NCBI GenBank assembly: GCA_964536015.1 | Contig: CAZHVS010000013.1 | Location: 23,687-87,686 of the forward strand | Reading direction: 5' to 3' | Source: CAZHVS01 sp964536015 | Lineage (GTDB): Bacteria; Bacteroidota; Ignavibacteria; Ignavibacteriales; Ignavibacteriaceae | DNA length: 64,000 nucleotides | In this document: positions 25,386-34,898 of the stretch, one piece after another | Layout of the letters: each line of letters begins with the position of its first letter | Numbering within the stretch: the first letter of the stretch is position 1 | Position numbers and translations under genes: made by a program | The notes under the pieces: generated by a model | What the model saw: only the letters and a program-made list of their open reading frames with translations | Database searches by the model: none | What the model was told of the DNA's origin: nothing

Positions 25386-27668
25386 TTACTTTAATAATAA
25401 CATTTTCATCGTTTGTGAATGTTTAATTCCATCTGAACCAATTGCTTCAAGTTGATAGAAGTACATTCCGCTATTTAAATTTGTTCCATTAAATTCTACT
25501 TTATGAGTTCCTGCTGAATAATTTTTCTCAATCGGTATAGATACCATCTCTCCAAGTACATTGAATATTTTCATTGTTACTTTTGAATCTGTCACTACTG
25601 AGAAATTAATATTAGTAACAGGGTTAAATGGATTAGGATAATTTTGTGATAATGAAAATACGCCTGGCCCCGCAACATCAACATTAATTTCATTTGAAAC
25701 CTCATAAGAGCCATCAAAATTTACTTGTTTTAATCTGTAAGTATATTTATCAATGTTAAGGGATTTATCAGTGAATGAATACGAATGTTGATTTGTAGTT
25801 GTACCACTTCCCTTCACAAAACCAACTGTAATAAAATCATCTGAAGATTTACGTTGAATTTCAAATCCGTAGTTATTTGTTTCAGTTGCAGTTGACCAAT
25901 TTAATAAAACATTATTTCCCTGAACAACAGAATTAAAAGAAGTAAATTCAACCGGAATTACACCATAAAGTGAATACGAAAAAGTTCCCCACTCACTTGC
26001 TGAACTTGGAACAAAATTAGTTGTCGTTGCTGGACGCGTAGCCAGAGTAGAACCAGCACGATCAAAAATTGTTCTTGAATATGTCGCGCCACCGTCAGTT
26101 GAAAGTCTAACTATTAATCTATCTTGTTCAGTTTGATATTGGCAGTAAGCCCAATTAAATTTAATTGAATCATTCTCACCTAAAGCCGTAAATGTTTTTG
26201 ATGTAAGTGTGTCACTTCTGTTTGTTGATGAATAACTGTAAAATTGTAAAGTGACACTTTTGTTTCCACCAAACATTGGACCGTTTGCTCCAGAGTATTG
26301 TTCAAATGTCATATCATTGTTTGGATTAATAACCGTCCAACCAGCAGGAGGGAATGCTCCTTCAAAAAGATCATAATAAAATACATTTAATAATTTATCT
26401 TCTTTTGCAGAAAATAGTTTTGGAGTAACAGTTTCAACTAATTGATCTGCAACCACTTGTTTTTGAACATCAATGTCCCCATTGAAAGATAAATTAACTG
26501 CATCAGTATAATTTCTTGATTTTCCACTATTCATAACTTCTTTTGTAACATCATCCTGAACAAAAGCGGCAGTATAAATCATTGTATCTACCCATGTTGG
26601 TAAATCAAGTTTATACTTAAATGTAAAATAATAAGTCCCAACTGCTGTTGGAACTGGTGTACCTAAAGAAGTTGGATATGCTTTTCTGAAAACATCATAA
26701 AATATTGTTTCACCATTTGAACCAGGAGGCGTTGTATATTGAATTTTCCTCTCAACTGCATGAACACGTAAATAATAATTCCCGGCTTTTAAAGGTGCAA
26801 GGTTTTGAACTGTTATATCAGCTTTAATTGTATCACCTGGAATTCTTGTGTTAGTAACAGTAATTATCATTGGAGACCCAATTAGTTTCCTTGGATAAAA
26901 AGCATCCGGTAAACTCGGCGCTGAACTATATGGATAAGAAGGGTTGACAATTCCATCAAGTATTACATGAGGAACTGAATTAACTCCATAATAAGTTCTT
27001 CTATCAGTGTTTTGAGTTGGATTATACGCATACATCGGATCATTTCCTGGTGATGGCCAGTTCATATGATATTTTATTGGTGTGAGAGAATCAAATCGTG
27101 CAGCAATGAAAGCATCAATAGTTGGATTATTAGCAGCACAAGGTGAACAAGTTGAACTTGTCCATTCTTCAAACAATATATTTCTTACTGTCCCTTGGAA
27201 ATATTGTGAAAATTGTGTCAGTGTATTGTTTGAAGGATTTTCATCTCCCGGTAGGTTAGCTATAACATTAATTGTAAATGCTGTTCCTGGAGTTATGGTA
27301 TAACTATCAAATACTATCTGTTGTGTTTGTCCGCTATTGAAAGCAGTAGCTGTTTTTGTACTCTGATAAACACCTGGTGTAATTGTCATTGTAACATTGA
27401 ATGATGTGGTAACATTGTTTTTGCCAGCATTAAAAATAGTTACAACTGGTGCAACCATATAATTCCCAGAGCCAGGTAAATAATTTGTGTCTGCTTTTAT
27501 ATTATCGATTGATACGATTCCAACATCAATATTGGACTGTGTTCCAAGCGTAACATTGTCTAAGTACAAATTATTGCCATATTGATTTACAGTGACAAAC
27601 TGCAATCGAAGTTGTGCAAATCCTGTAAATGAAAAAAGAAGAAGCAGAAGTAAGATTTTGTTTTTCAT
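25386..27668 (-). CDS. Secreted Omp28-like thioredoxin-fold protein with T9SS tail
   Basis: The 760-aa protein has a signal peptide ending at FAQ (19). An N-terminal Ig/CARDB-like region (about 60-150) is followed by an Omp28-related domain (about 160-400). That domain has a thioredoxin-like opening, LFEEWTSSTCSPC, with Cys174 and Cys177 forming a CSPC motif, and the cis-proline-type segment GVNSVPHVILDG. This fold is common in Bacteroidota outer-surface proteins and may bind or reduce disulphides; activity is not established. Then come a jelly-roll-like stretch (about 430-560), a fibronectin-like module starting PVEFTSF, and the T9SS sorting domain (NYPNPFNP). A TAACTTTG promoter element lies just upstream, and the leader overlaps an inverted repeat. 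Confidence 0.85.
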   Translation of the reverse strand: MKNKILLLLLLFSFTGFAQLRLQFVTVNQYGNNLYLDNVTLGTQSNIDVGIVSIDNIKADTNYLPGSGNYMVAPVVTIFNAGKNNVTTSFNVTMTITPGVYQSTKTATAFNSGQTQQIVFDSYTITPGTAFTINVIANLPGDENPSNNTLTQFSQYFQGTVRNILFEEWTSSTCSPCAANNPTIDAFIAARFDSLTPIKYHMNWPSPGNDPMYAYNPTQNTDRRTYYGVNSVPHVILDGIVNPSYPYSSAPSLPDAFYPRKLIGSPMIITVTNTRIPGDTIKADITVQNLAPLKAGNYYLRVHAVERKIQYTTPPGSNGETIFYDVFRKAYPTSLGTPVPTAVGTYYFTFKYKLDLPTWVDTMIYTAAFVQDDVTKEVMNSGKSRNYTDAVNLSFNGDIDVQKQVVADQLVETVTPKLFSAKEDKLLNVFYYDLFEGAFPPAGWTVINPNNDMTFEQYSGANGPMFGGNKSVTLQFYSYSSTNRSDTLTSKTFTALGENDSIKFNWAYCQYQTEQDRLIVRLSTDGGATYSRTIFDRAGSTLATRPATTTNFVPSSASEWGTFSYSLYGVIPVEFTSFNSVVQGNNVLLNWSTATETNNYGFEIQRKSSDDFITVGFVKGSGTTTNQHSYSFTDKSLNIDKYTYRLKQVNFDGSYEVSNEINVDVAGPGVFSLSQNYPNPFNPVTNINFSVVTDSKVTMKIFNVLGEMVSIPIEKNYSAGTHKVEFNGTNLNSGMYFYQLEAIGSDGIKHSQTMKMLLLK

Positions 27669-27709
27669 ACAATATCCTTTAAATGAATAATTTGGTTAAT
27701 TAATTCTCC

Positions 27710-27730
27710 GTTACCCCAGTTTAGGGTAAC
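27710..27730. promoter_or_regulatory. Inverted repeat gttaccc-N7-gggtaac near the 27668 start
   Basis: The arms at 27710-27716 and 27724-27730 are exact reverse complements and abut the -7 element of the minus-strand promoter, so they would cover the expected transcription start. This is a plausible operator position, but no regulator is identified. Confidence 0.4.
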
Positions 27731-27737
27731 AAAGTTA
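27730..27737 (-). promoter_or_regulatory. Candidate Bacteroidota -7 promoter element (TAACTTTG)
   Basis: An exact TAnnTTTG match on the minus strand, 62-69 bp upstream of the start codon at 27668. No clear -33 TTG element was found at the usual spacing. Confidence 0.4.
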
Positions 27738-28024
27738 AAATTGACATAAAATCTGTTGAAAAATAATTAATTAAAGATTTTTGTCAAAATAAAAATTTTC
27801 ATTTTTAGAATTTTTTATTCCTAAGATAAAGGTGAAAATATTTTCTTCAATTCAGATTTAAAATTTTTTAATGCCAGAAATTATACTTTCCATTTTAAAA
27901 AACTATTTTTTAAGAAAGATTAAAAATTCACTAAACACTCATTATATCTTTTTTATCAATATATTTCCTAAAAATTTTTCTTTAACACCGACATTCAAAT
28001 AATCATTAACAATATTTTTTAATT

Positions 28025-28032
28025 TAAGTTTG
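28025..28032 (+). promoter_or_regulatory. Candidate -7 promoter element of the malic enzyme gene (TAAGTTTG)
   Basis: An exact TAnnTTTG match about 90 bp upstream of the ATG at 28120. A -33 TTG is not evident, so the call rests on the -7 element alone. Confidence 0.4.
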
Positions 28033-28119
28033 TATCTATAAAGTTTTTTACTAAGTTAGTCTTAAACAAAATGTAATCACTTTTAAAAAATAAAATCATC
28101 TACTGTAAGGAGAAATTCT

Positions 28120-30384
28120 ATGAAACTCACAAAACAAGAAGCTCTCAACTACCATAGCACCGGAAGGAAAGGAAAAATTGAAGTTGTTCCAACCAAACCA
28201 TGTTTAACACAAAGAGATTTATCACTCGCTTATACTCCTGGTGTAGCTGAACCTTGTCTAGAAATTGCTAAGAATGAAGACCTTGTTTATGAATACACAG
28301 CAAAAGGAAATCTTGTTGCTGTACTAAGTAATGGCACTGCAGTTTTAGGTTTAGGCGATATTGGTGCAGCTGCTGGTAAACCTGTTATGGAAGGAAAAGG
28401 TGTTTTATTCAAACGGTTTGCCGATATCGATGTTTTTGATATTGAAGTAAACAGCAAAGACCCTGATGAAATTATTAAAGTTACTCAACTTCTTGAACCT
28501 ACTTTTGGTGGAGTTAATCTTGAAGATATAAAAGCACCAGAATGTTTTTATATTGAAGAAACTTTGAAAAAGACAATGAATATCCCTGTTTTTCATGATG
28601 ATCAGCATGGAACTGCAATTATAAGCGGAGCAGCAATACTTAACGCAACTGAAATAGTAGGTAAAGCACTTGATAAAATCAAAGTTGTTTTTAATGGTGC
28701 TGGTGCTTCAGCAATCTCTTGCGCCAAATTGTATGTACGATTAGGAGTAAAGAAAGAAAATATTATTCTCTGCGATACAAAAGGTGTAGTTTTCAAAGGT
28801 CGTAAAGAAGGAATGAATTCATACAAAGAAGAATTTGCAAGCGATACAAAAGCAAGAACCTTAGCAGAAGCTATGGCGGGTGCTGATGTTTTTGTTGGAC
28901 TATCAACTGGTGGGGCTGTAAGCAAGGAGATGGTTAAATCGATGGCAAAAGATCCAATAGTTTTTGCAATGGCAAATCCAAACCCCGAAATTACTTATGA
29001 CGATGCAACTTCTGTTCGTGATGATATTATTATGGCAACAGGTAGATCAGATTACCCAAACCAGATTAATAATGTACTCGGTTTCCCTTTTATATTCAGA
29101 GGTGCCTTAGATGTAAGAGCGACCGCTATTAACGAAGAAATGAAACTTGCTGCTTCATATGCTTTGGCTTCTCTGGCAAAAGAAGAAGTTCCTGAATTAG
29201 TTAGAAGAGCTTACGGCGGACAGGAAATAACTTTTGGAAGAAAGTATATTGTGCCAAAACCTTTTGATCCGAGAGTACTTACTTACGTTGCACCTGCAGT
29301 AGCAAAAGCCGCTATAGAAACAGGCGTTGCCAAAAAACCAATTGAGGATTGGGAAAAATATAAAGCTGAACTTCTTGAACATCTTGGAATTTCTAAAGAG
29401 ATTATAAGAAGAATAATTCATCGTGCAAAAAACAATCCAAAGAGAATTGTATTTCCTGAAGGTGATCAAGTTAAAATTCTCAAAGCCGCACAAATTCTTG
29501 TTGATGAAAAAATAGCTGCTCCAATTTTGCTTGGGAATAAAGAAGTTATTGAAAAACTTATGATTGAAAATCATATTGAAAAAGAAGGAATAACTATTAT
29601 TGAACCTGAGCAATATCCAAAGTGTGAAGAATATATAAACGAACTTTACAAGATGAGACAACGAAAAGGTGTAACAAAAGAAGAAGCCAAACGACTACTT
29701 GTTAAACATCGGCATAAAAATTATTTTGGTGCAATGATGGTGCATATGGGTGATGCTGATGGTATGATTTCAGGTTTAACTTTACATTATCCAGAGACAA
29801 TTAAACCAGCTTTGCAAATAATCAAACTTGCTGAAGGTGTTAAAAGAGTTTCCGGAATGTATATTGTACTTGTAAAAAAACACGTTTACTTTTTTGCAGA
29901 TTGTTCCGTCAATGTTGATCCAAATGCTGAAGAACTTGCTGAAATTGCTTTACTTGCCTCAGATACGGTAAAACGATTTAATATTGAACCAAGAGTAGCA
30001 ATGTTATCTTTCAGTAATTTTGGAAGCGCTCCCTATCCACAAAGTGAAAAAGTAAGAAAGGCTTTAGATATTGCAAGAACTATTGATCCTCATCTTGTAA
30101 TTGATGGAGAAATGCAGGCAGATACAGCCGTGGTTCCTGAAATAATTGTTAAAGAATATCCTTTCTCTGTCCTTCTGGGACGCGCAAACATACTTGTATT
30201 CCCAAATCTTGATGCAGCTAATATTGCGTATAAACTTCTCGCAAAAATTGGCGGAGCGGATGTAGTAGGACCAATACTTATGGGATTAAGTAGACCGGTT
30301 CACGTACTACAAAAGGGTTGCGACGTTGATGACATTGTGAATATGACTGCAGTTGCAGTTCTTGAGGCAAACGAAAAAGAATAA
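28120..30384 (+). CDS. maeB: NADP-dependent malic enzyme with phosphotransacetylase-like C-terminal domain
   Basis: The 754-aa protein converts malate to pyruvate and CO2 with NADP. The malic enzyme part (about 1-430) shows SLAYTPGVAEPC, the catalytic/metal block VFHDDQHGTA and the nucleotide loop FNGAGASAISCAKL. The remaining ~315 residues are phosphate acetyl/butyryltransferase-like (RIVFPEGD, ISGLTLHYPE, FSNFGSAPYPQ). In MaeB enzymes this tail is regulatory (acetyl-CoA binding) rather than catalytic. Length matches the MaeB family (about 760). A strong ribosome site (aaggaga) precedes the start and a terminator follows, so it is transcribed alone. It supplies NADPH and pyruvate from C4 acids. 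Confidence 0.95.
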   Translation: MKLTKQEALNYHSTGRKGKIEVVPTKPCLTQRDLSLAYTPGVAEPCLEIAKNEDLVYEYTAKGNLVAVLSNGTAVLGLGDIGAAAGKPVMEGKGVLFKRFADIDVFDIEVNSKDPDEIIKVTQLLEPTFGGVNLEDIKAPECFYIEETLKKTMNIPVFHDDQHGTAIISGAAILNATEIVGKALDKIKVVFNGAGASAISCAKLYVRLGVKKENIILCDTKGVVFKGRKEGMNSYKEEFASDTKARTLAEAMAGADVFVGLSTGGAVSKEMVKSMAKDPIVFAMANPNPEITYDDATSVRDDIIMATGRSDYPNQINNVLGFPFIFRGALDVRATAINEEMKLAASYALASLAKEEVPELVRRAYGGQEITFGRKYIVPKPFDPRVLTYVAPAVAKAAIETGVAKKPIEDWEKYKAELLEHLGISKEIIRRIIHRAKNNPKRIVFPEGDQVKILKAAQILVDEKIAAPILLGNKEVIEKLMIENHIEKEGITIIEPEQYPKCEEYINELYKMRQRKGVTKEEAKRLLVKHRHKNYFGAMMVHMGDADGMISGLTLHYPETIKPALQIIKLAEGVKRVSGMYIVLVKKHVYFFADCSVNVDPNAEELAEIALLASDTVKRFNIEPRVAMLSFSNFGSAPYPQSEKVRKALDIARTIDPHLVIDGEMQADTAVVPEIIVKEYPFSVLLGRANILVFPNLDAANIAYKLLAKIGGADVVGPILMGLSRPVHVLQKGCDVDDIVNMTAVAVLEANEKE

Positions 30385-30406
30385 GATAATTATTAATATT
30401 TAATTG

Positions 30407-30440
30407 CCCGGATCAGTTTATTTGAATCCGGGTTTTTTAT
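30407..30440 (+). terminator. Terminator after maeB
   Basis: The stem cccggat/atccggg (30407-30413/30426-30432) is followed by six T residues. It lies 22 bp after the stop. Confidence 0.85.
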
Positions 30441-30502
30441 TTTAAATTATTAGTTTCTGTTTCAAAGCTGTGGTTAATAATTCATATAAACTAAGCAATT
30501 CT

Positions 30503-30510
30503 TATATTTG
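30503..30510 (+). promoter_or_regulatory. Candidate -7 promoter element of valS (TATATTTG)
   Basis: An exact TAnnTTTG match 30 bp upstream of the valS start codon, between the maeB terminator and the gene. Confidence 0.5.
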
Positions 30511-30539
30511 CATAAAAAAATTAGAAAATTGAGAGAATA

Positions 30540-33143
30540 ATGTCAGAAATTCCAAAAGCTTACGATCCCTTACAAGTTGAAGATAAATGGTATTCTTACT
30601 GGGAAGAGAAAAATCTTTTCCATTCAGAAGTAGATAAAAATAAAATTCCCTATACAATTGTAATTCCCCCGCCAAATATTACTGGTGGACTAACAATGGG
30701 ACACATCTTAAATAATTCTTTGCAGGATATTTTAATTCGGTTAAAAAGAATGCAGGGATATAATGCTTGCTGGGTTCCTGGAACAGATCATGCTTCCATT
30801 GCAACAGAAAAAAAAGTTGCAGATATGCTGCGAGATAAAGGTATTCACAAACAAGACATTTCTCGTGAAGAATTTCTTGAACATTGCTGGGAGTGGAAAA
30901 ATAAATACGGTGGAATTATTCTAAAACAACTCAGGAAACTGGGCGTTAGCTGTGATTGGGAAAGACTCCGTTTTACGATGGACAAAGAATATTATGAACT
31001 TGTAATTAAAACATTCGTCGAACTATATCGTGAAGGTAAAATTTATCGCGGGAAAAGATTAGTAAACTGGTGTCCCGCTTCCAAATCGGCAATTTCAGAT
31101 GAAGAAGTAATTCCTAAATCGGTAAATGGAAAGATTTGGTACTTAAAATATCCTGTGAAAAATAGTAATGAATTCATTGTTGTTGCCACTACCCGTCCTG
31201 AGACAATGCTCGGAGATACAGGAATTGCAGTAAATCCACACGATAAAAGATATAAAAATCTTGTAGGAAAAACAGTTGTACTTCCAATAGTAAACAGAGA
31301 TATTCCAATTGTTGAAGATTATTATGTAGAAAAAGAATTCGGAACAGGTGCCGTGAAAGTTACTCCCGCTCACGATTTTAATGATTACGAAATAGGAATT
31401 AGGCATAATCTTGCTATCATAAACATTTTTAATCCAGATGCTTCCACAAATGAAAATGTTCCAAAAGAATTTCAAAATCTTGATAGATATGAAGCAAGAA
31501 AAAGAGTAGTTGCTAAATTTGAAGAACTCGGTCTACTTGAAAAAATTGAAGATTATCAGAATAATGTTGGTTACTCTGATAGAGGCGGTGTTCCTATTGA
31601 GCCTTACCTCTCTGAACAATGGTTCATTAAAATGGAAGAAATTTCTAAGCCAGCAGTAAAAGTTGTTGAAGAAGGACAAATTAAATTTCATCCTGCTCAC
31701 TGGAAAAAAACCTATGAACACTGGATGAACGGAATAAAAGATTGGTGTATATCAAGACAATTGTGGTGGGGACATCGTATTCCAGTATGGTATCATAAAG
31801 AAACAAACAAAATTTATTGCGATGTAAAACCGCCTGCTGATATAGAAAATTATGTTCAGGATGAAGATGTGCTTGATACTTGGGCTTCAAGCTGGTTATG
31901 GGCACACGGAGTTTTTAAAACTGAAGAAGACGTTAATTATTATTACCCAACAGATACATTAATAACAGCACCTGATATAATTTTCTTCTGGGTGGCAAGA
32001 ATGATAATGGCAGGAATGCATATTTATAATAAAATTCCTTTTAAAGATGTTTATTTCACAAGCATTATAAGAGATCAGCAAGGAAGAAAAATGAGCAAAT
32101 CTCTCGGCAACTCTCCTGATCCTCTTGAGGTAATTAAAACTTACGGAGCAGATGCATTACGATTTACAATTATTTATCTTGCACCTTTAGGACAGGATGT
32201 TTTATTCAGTGAAAGCAAATGTGAAATCGGAAGAAATTTTGCAAATAAAATATGGAATGCCGGTAGATTTCTTCTGATGAATAAAGAAGAGATTGATAAT
32301 GATGTTGATTTGAATTATGGTGAAGATTTTGTTGATGCGTGGATAAATTCAAGATTAAACCAGACATTAAAAGAACTTGATTCTGTAATTGATAAATTTG
32401 AAATAAACCAGGCAACTAAAATTATTTATGCTTTTGTTTGGAATGATTTCTGCGATTGGTATGTAGAGCTGATAAAAATCAAACTTCATTCTGATGACAA
32501 AAAAATTAAATATGCTGCTTTGAAACGTGCATTAAATATTTTCGAAAATCTGTTAAAAATTGTACATCCATATATGCCTTTTATTACTGAAGAACTGTGG
32601 CATTTAATTGATAAAAGAAACGAAGGAGAGAGTATTTCAATTTCGCAATATCCGGTATTAAATGAAAATTTTATTAACAATTCTGCAGAAAAAGAAATGG
32701 AATTTTTACAGGATATAATTACTGCAATTAGAAACATCAGAGGTGAAATGAATATTCCTCCTTCAAGGTTTTTGAAAATCTTTTTAAAAACTGATTCAAT
32801 CACAAATGAAAAACTAGAATACATTAAAAAACTTACTCGAGCGGAAGAGATAATAATAAATTCTCAAATAACAAAAGTATCCAAAAGTGCTTCGGCAGTC
32901 GTTAAAGGTTGTGAATTGTATATTCCACTAGAAGGATTAATTGATTTAGATGTTGAAAGAACAAGGCTTCAAAAGGAAATTCAAAGAATTGAAATCGCTC
33001 TGGTAGGCGTTGAGAAAAAGCTTTCGAATGAAAACTTTGTGAAAAATGCTAAATCGGAAGTTGTGGAACTTGAACAAAAGAAAAAATTCGATTGGCAGGA
33101 AAAATTAATTAAACTTAAAGAAATTTTGACTAACCTGAGTTAG
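30540..33143 (+). CDS. valS: Valyl-tRNA synthetase
   Basis: The 867-aa class I aminoacyl-tRNA synthetase charges tRNA(Val). The HIGH-type motif reads T52-M-G-H55 in PPPNITGGLTMGH, and the KMSKS motif appears as GRKMSKSLGNSPDP near residue 517. The editing (CP1) domain lies between them (TTRPETMLGDT, GTGAVKVTPAHDFNDYE). An anticodon-binding domain (about 610-760) and a C-terminal coiled coil (about 795-867), characteristic of ValRS, follow. Length is normal. The secreted phosphodiester glycosidase gene starts only 4 bp after the stop, so the two may be co-transcribed despite unrelated roles. Confidence 0.97.
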   Translation: MSEIPKAYDPLQVEDKWYSYWEEKNLFHSEVDKNKIPYTIVIPPPNITGGLTMGHILNNSLQDILIRLKRMQGYNACWVPGTDHASIATEKKVADMLRDKGIHKQDISREEFLEHCWEWKNKYGGIILKQLRKLGVSCDWERLRFTMDKEYYELVIKTFVELYREGKIYRGKRLVNWCPASKSAISDEEVIPKSVNGKIWYLKYPVKNSNEFIVVATTRPETMLGDTGIAVNPHDKRYKNLVGKTVVLPIVNRDIPIVEDYYVEKEFGTGAVKVTPAHDFNDYEIGIRHNLAIINIFNPDASTNENVPKEFQNLDRYEARKRVVAKFEELGLLEKIEDYQNNVGYSDRGGVPIEPYLSEQWFIKMEEISKPAVKVVEEGQIKFHPAHWKKTYEHWMNGIKDWCISRQLWWGHRIPVWYHKETNKIYCDVKPPADIENYVQDEDVLDTWASSWLWAHGVFKTEEDVNYYYPTDTLITAPDIIFFWVARMIMAGMHIYNKIPFKDVYFTSIIRDQQGRKMSKSLGNSPDPLEVIKTYGADALRFTIIYLAPLGQDVLFSESKCEIGRNFANKIWNAGRFLLMNKEEIDNDVDLNYGEDFVDAWINSRLNQTLKELDSVIDKFEINQATKIIYAFVWNDFCDWYVELIKIKLHSDDKKIKYAALKRALNIFENLLKIVHPYMPFITEELWHLIDKRNEGESISISQYPVLNENFINNSAEKEMEFLQDIITAIRNIRGEMNIPPSRFLKIFLKTDSITNEKLEYIKKLTRAEEIIINSQITKVSKSASAVVKGCELYIPLEGLIDLDVERTRLQKEIQRIEIALVGVEKKLSNENFVKNAKSEVVELEQKKKFDWQEKLIKLKEILTNLS

Positions 33144-33147
33144 TAAT

Positions 33148-34809
33148 ATGAAAAAAATTCTTGCAATAATTATTTTGATTTCGCTTTCATCCGCACAAGC
33201 TCAATCAACAATATCATGGACAAATATTTCTTCATCCTATAATCTTCCTGATGGAGTAAAAATATTTTCAGGGACAAGATCAACTCCGGTTCTTAAAGCC
33301 TGGTATATTGATGTTGATTTAAATAAAAATAATCTCGGAATAAAAGCTTATTTAAATCCAGTTGGAAAAGAATCTCTGACAAATTTTTCACAAAGATTTA
33401 ACACAATTGCTTCAATCAATGGTGGATATTTTGATGTATCTTCCGGGACATCTTATTCTGCAGTCGTTCAACCAGATGTAGTCCTCAGCAAAAATATTAA
33501 TTCGGTCGTAAGAGATAGTAAAACGTACTACCTAACAAGAAGTTTTTTTGGTATAAAAGACACACGCGAACTTGCAGTAGATTGGATATATCATTTCGGT
33601 AGTCGTGTAATAGACATTTATAGATATCAGGACCCAACACCAAATTCGCCCGGTAATCCTGCACCTTCTCCAAATGTTTTAAATGGTTCACAATATTATG
33701 AGTTATTAACAGGGATTGGTGGTGGTCCAACATTGGTTAAAAATTCACAGAGTCGAATTACATACGATGAAGAAGTTTTTTTTGGTTCTGGTGTAGGTCT
33801 AACAAATGGTGACCCAAGAACTGCTGTCGGATATACTGCCAACAATCACGTTATAATGTTCGTTGCAGATGGAAGACAAACCGGAATAAGCGAAGGAGTA
33901 AGTCTAACAGAGTTGTCCCAAATTATGATTAATCTTGGTTGCAAAGAAGCAATGAACCTTGATGGTGGCGGTTCTACAACAATGGCTGTAAGAAACACCT
34001 TAATAAATACACCATCTGATGGAAGTCAAAGATTGATTCCAACAATGCTTGCAGTCGTAAATATAGATTCAATTCCTTTATTACCAAAACCTTATCTCAA
34101 TAAAAAAATTGATACAGGTGATAGCAGCGATTGCTTAACGTTTGGAAACTGGCAGACTGCATATATTTCTGGTTTCTGGGGAAATACCCCTTCAATTGCT
34201 GCTCCCGGTGGTAATGGAAATAATTATGTTGTATTTAATCTTAACCTGCCTAAAAGTGGATTATATGATGTTTTTATGTGGTGGGTTGCAGCTACTAATC
34301 GCGCAAAAAATACACCTATTATAATTAAACATAAATTTGGAACTGATACAATTAGAGTAAACCAGAACATTAATGGAACTAAGTGGAACAAAATTGGCAC
34401 ATTTACATTTAATGGCAATACCAGCGATCAATTAATAATTTCCAATACAGGCGTTGCATTAGATTCATTTATTGTTGCTGATGCTTTAAGAATACTTTCT
34501 TACGATAGTACTTTAAATAATATTGAAACAAATATTTCTCTACCGGTTTCATCACAATTATTTCAAAATTATCCAAATCCTTTTAACCCCGAAACCTTCA
34601 TCAGATACAGTGTTACTGAAAACTCTTTTGTAAGAATAAAAATTTTTAATTTGGTTGGTTCTAAAATTTCAGAACTGGAGAATTCAATCAAATCTCCTGG
34701 AGTATATGAAATTAAATTCACTGCTGATAATCTTCAAAGTGGTATATATTTCTATCAACTGCAGTGTGGAAATGTGATAGAGACCAAAAAGATGCTTCTG
34801 TTAAAATAA
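33148..34809 (+). CDS. Secreted phosphodiester glycosidase (NAGPA-like) with golvesin-like domain and T9SS tail
   Basis: The 553-aa protein has a signal peptide ending at AQAQ (19). The catalytic region (about 85-300) is a phosphodiester glycosidase / NAGPA domain: SINGGYFD, GDPRTAVGYT, MFVADGRQ and the diagnostic MNLDGGGSTTM. Such enzymes cleave N-acetylglucosamine phosphodiesters; in bacteria they act on phosphodiester-linked polysaccharides. A golvesin/Xly-type carbohydrate-binding-like domain follows (about 315-450, GFWGNTPSIAAPGG, YDVFMWW). The chain ends in a T9SS sorting domain (NYPNPFNP). The substrate is not known. It lies 4 bp downstream of valS and 89 bp upstream of the subtilase gene. 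Confidence 0.85.
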   Translation: MKKILAIIILISLSSAQAQSTISWTNISSSYNLPDGVKIFSGTRSTPVLKAWYIDVDLNKNNLGIKAYLNPVGKESLTNFSQRFNTIASINGGYFDVSSGTSYSAVVQPDVVLSKNINSVVRDSKTYYLTRSFFGIKDTRELAVDWIYHFGSRVIDIYRYQDPTPNSPGNPAPSPNVLNGSQYYELLTGIGGGPTLVKNSQSRITYDEEVFFGSGVGLTNGDPRTAVGYTANNHVIMFVADGRQTGISEGVSLTELSQIMINLGCKEAMNLDGGGSTTMAVRNTLINTPSDGSQRLIPTMLAVVNIDSIPLLPKPYLNKKIDTGDSSDCLTFGNWQTAYISGFWGNTPSIAAPGGNGNNYVVFNLNLPKSGLYDVFMWWVAATNRAKNTPIIIKHKFGTDTIRVNQNINGTKWNKIGTFTFNGNTSDQLIISNTGVALDSFIVADALRILSYDSTLNNIETNISLPVSSQLFQNYPNPFNPETFIRYSVTENSFVRIKIFNLVGSKISELENSIKSPGVYEIKFTADNLQSGIYFYQLQCGNVIETKKMLLLK

Positions 34810-34898
34810 TTTCGTTATTTTTTTGAAATTATTCTAACATTTTTTTGTATTTTAATTCAAGATGATTTTTATTCATTATTATTTTCTATGAGGCTATT

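Larger units (their letters stand above)
27669..28119. other. 451-bp divergent intergenic region
   Basis: It separates two divergent genes and is very AT-rich. It contains one TAnnTTTG element per direction (minus 27730-27737, plus 28025-28032) and a 7-bp inverted repeat at 27710-27730. I see no supportable ORF or RNA gene in it. Confidence 0.6.

Noticed and set aside
28120..30384. A novel fusion of malic enzyme and phosphotransacetylase
   Set aside because: This architecture is the standard MaeB form, so it is not a new fusion.
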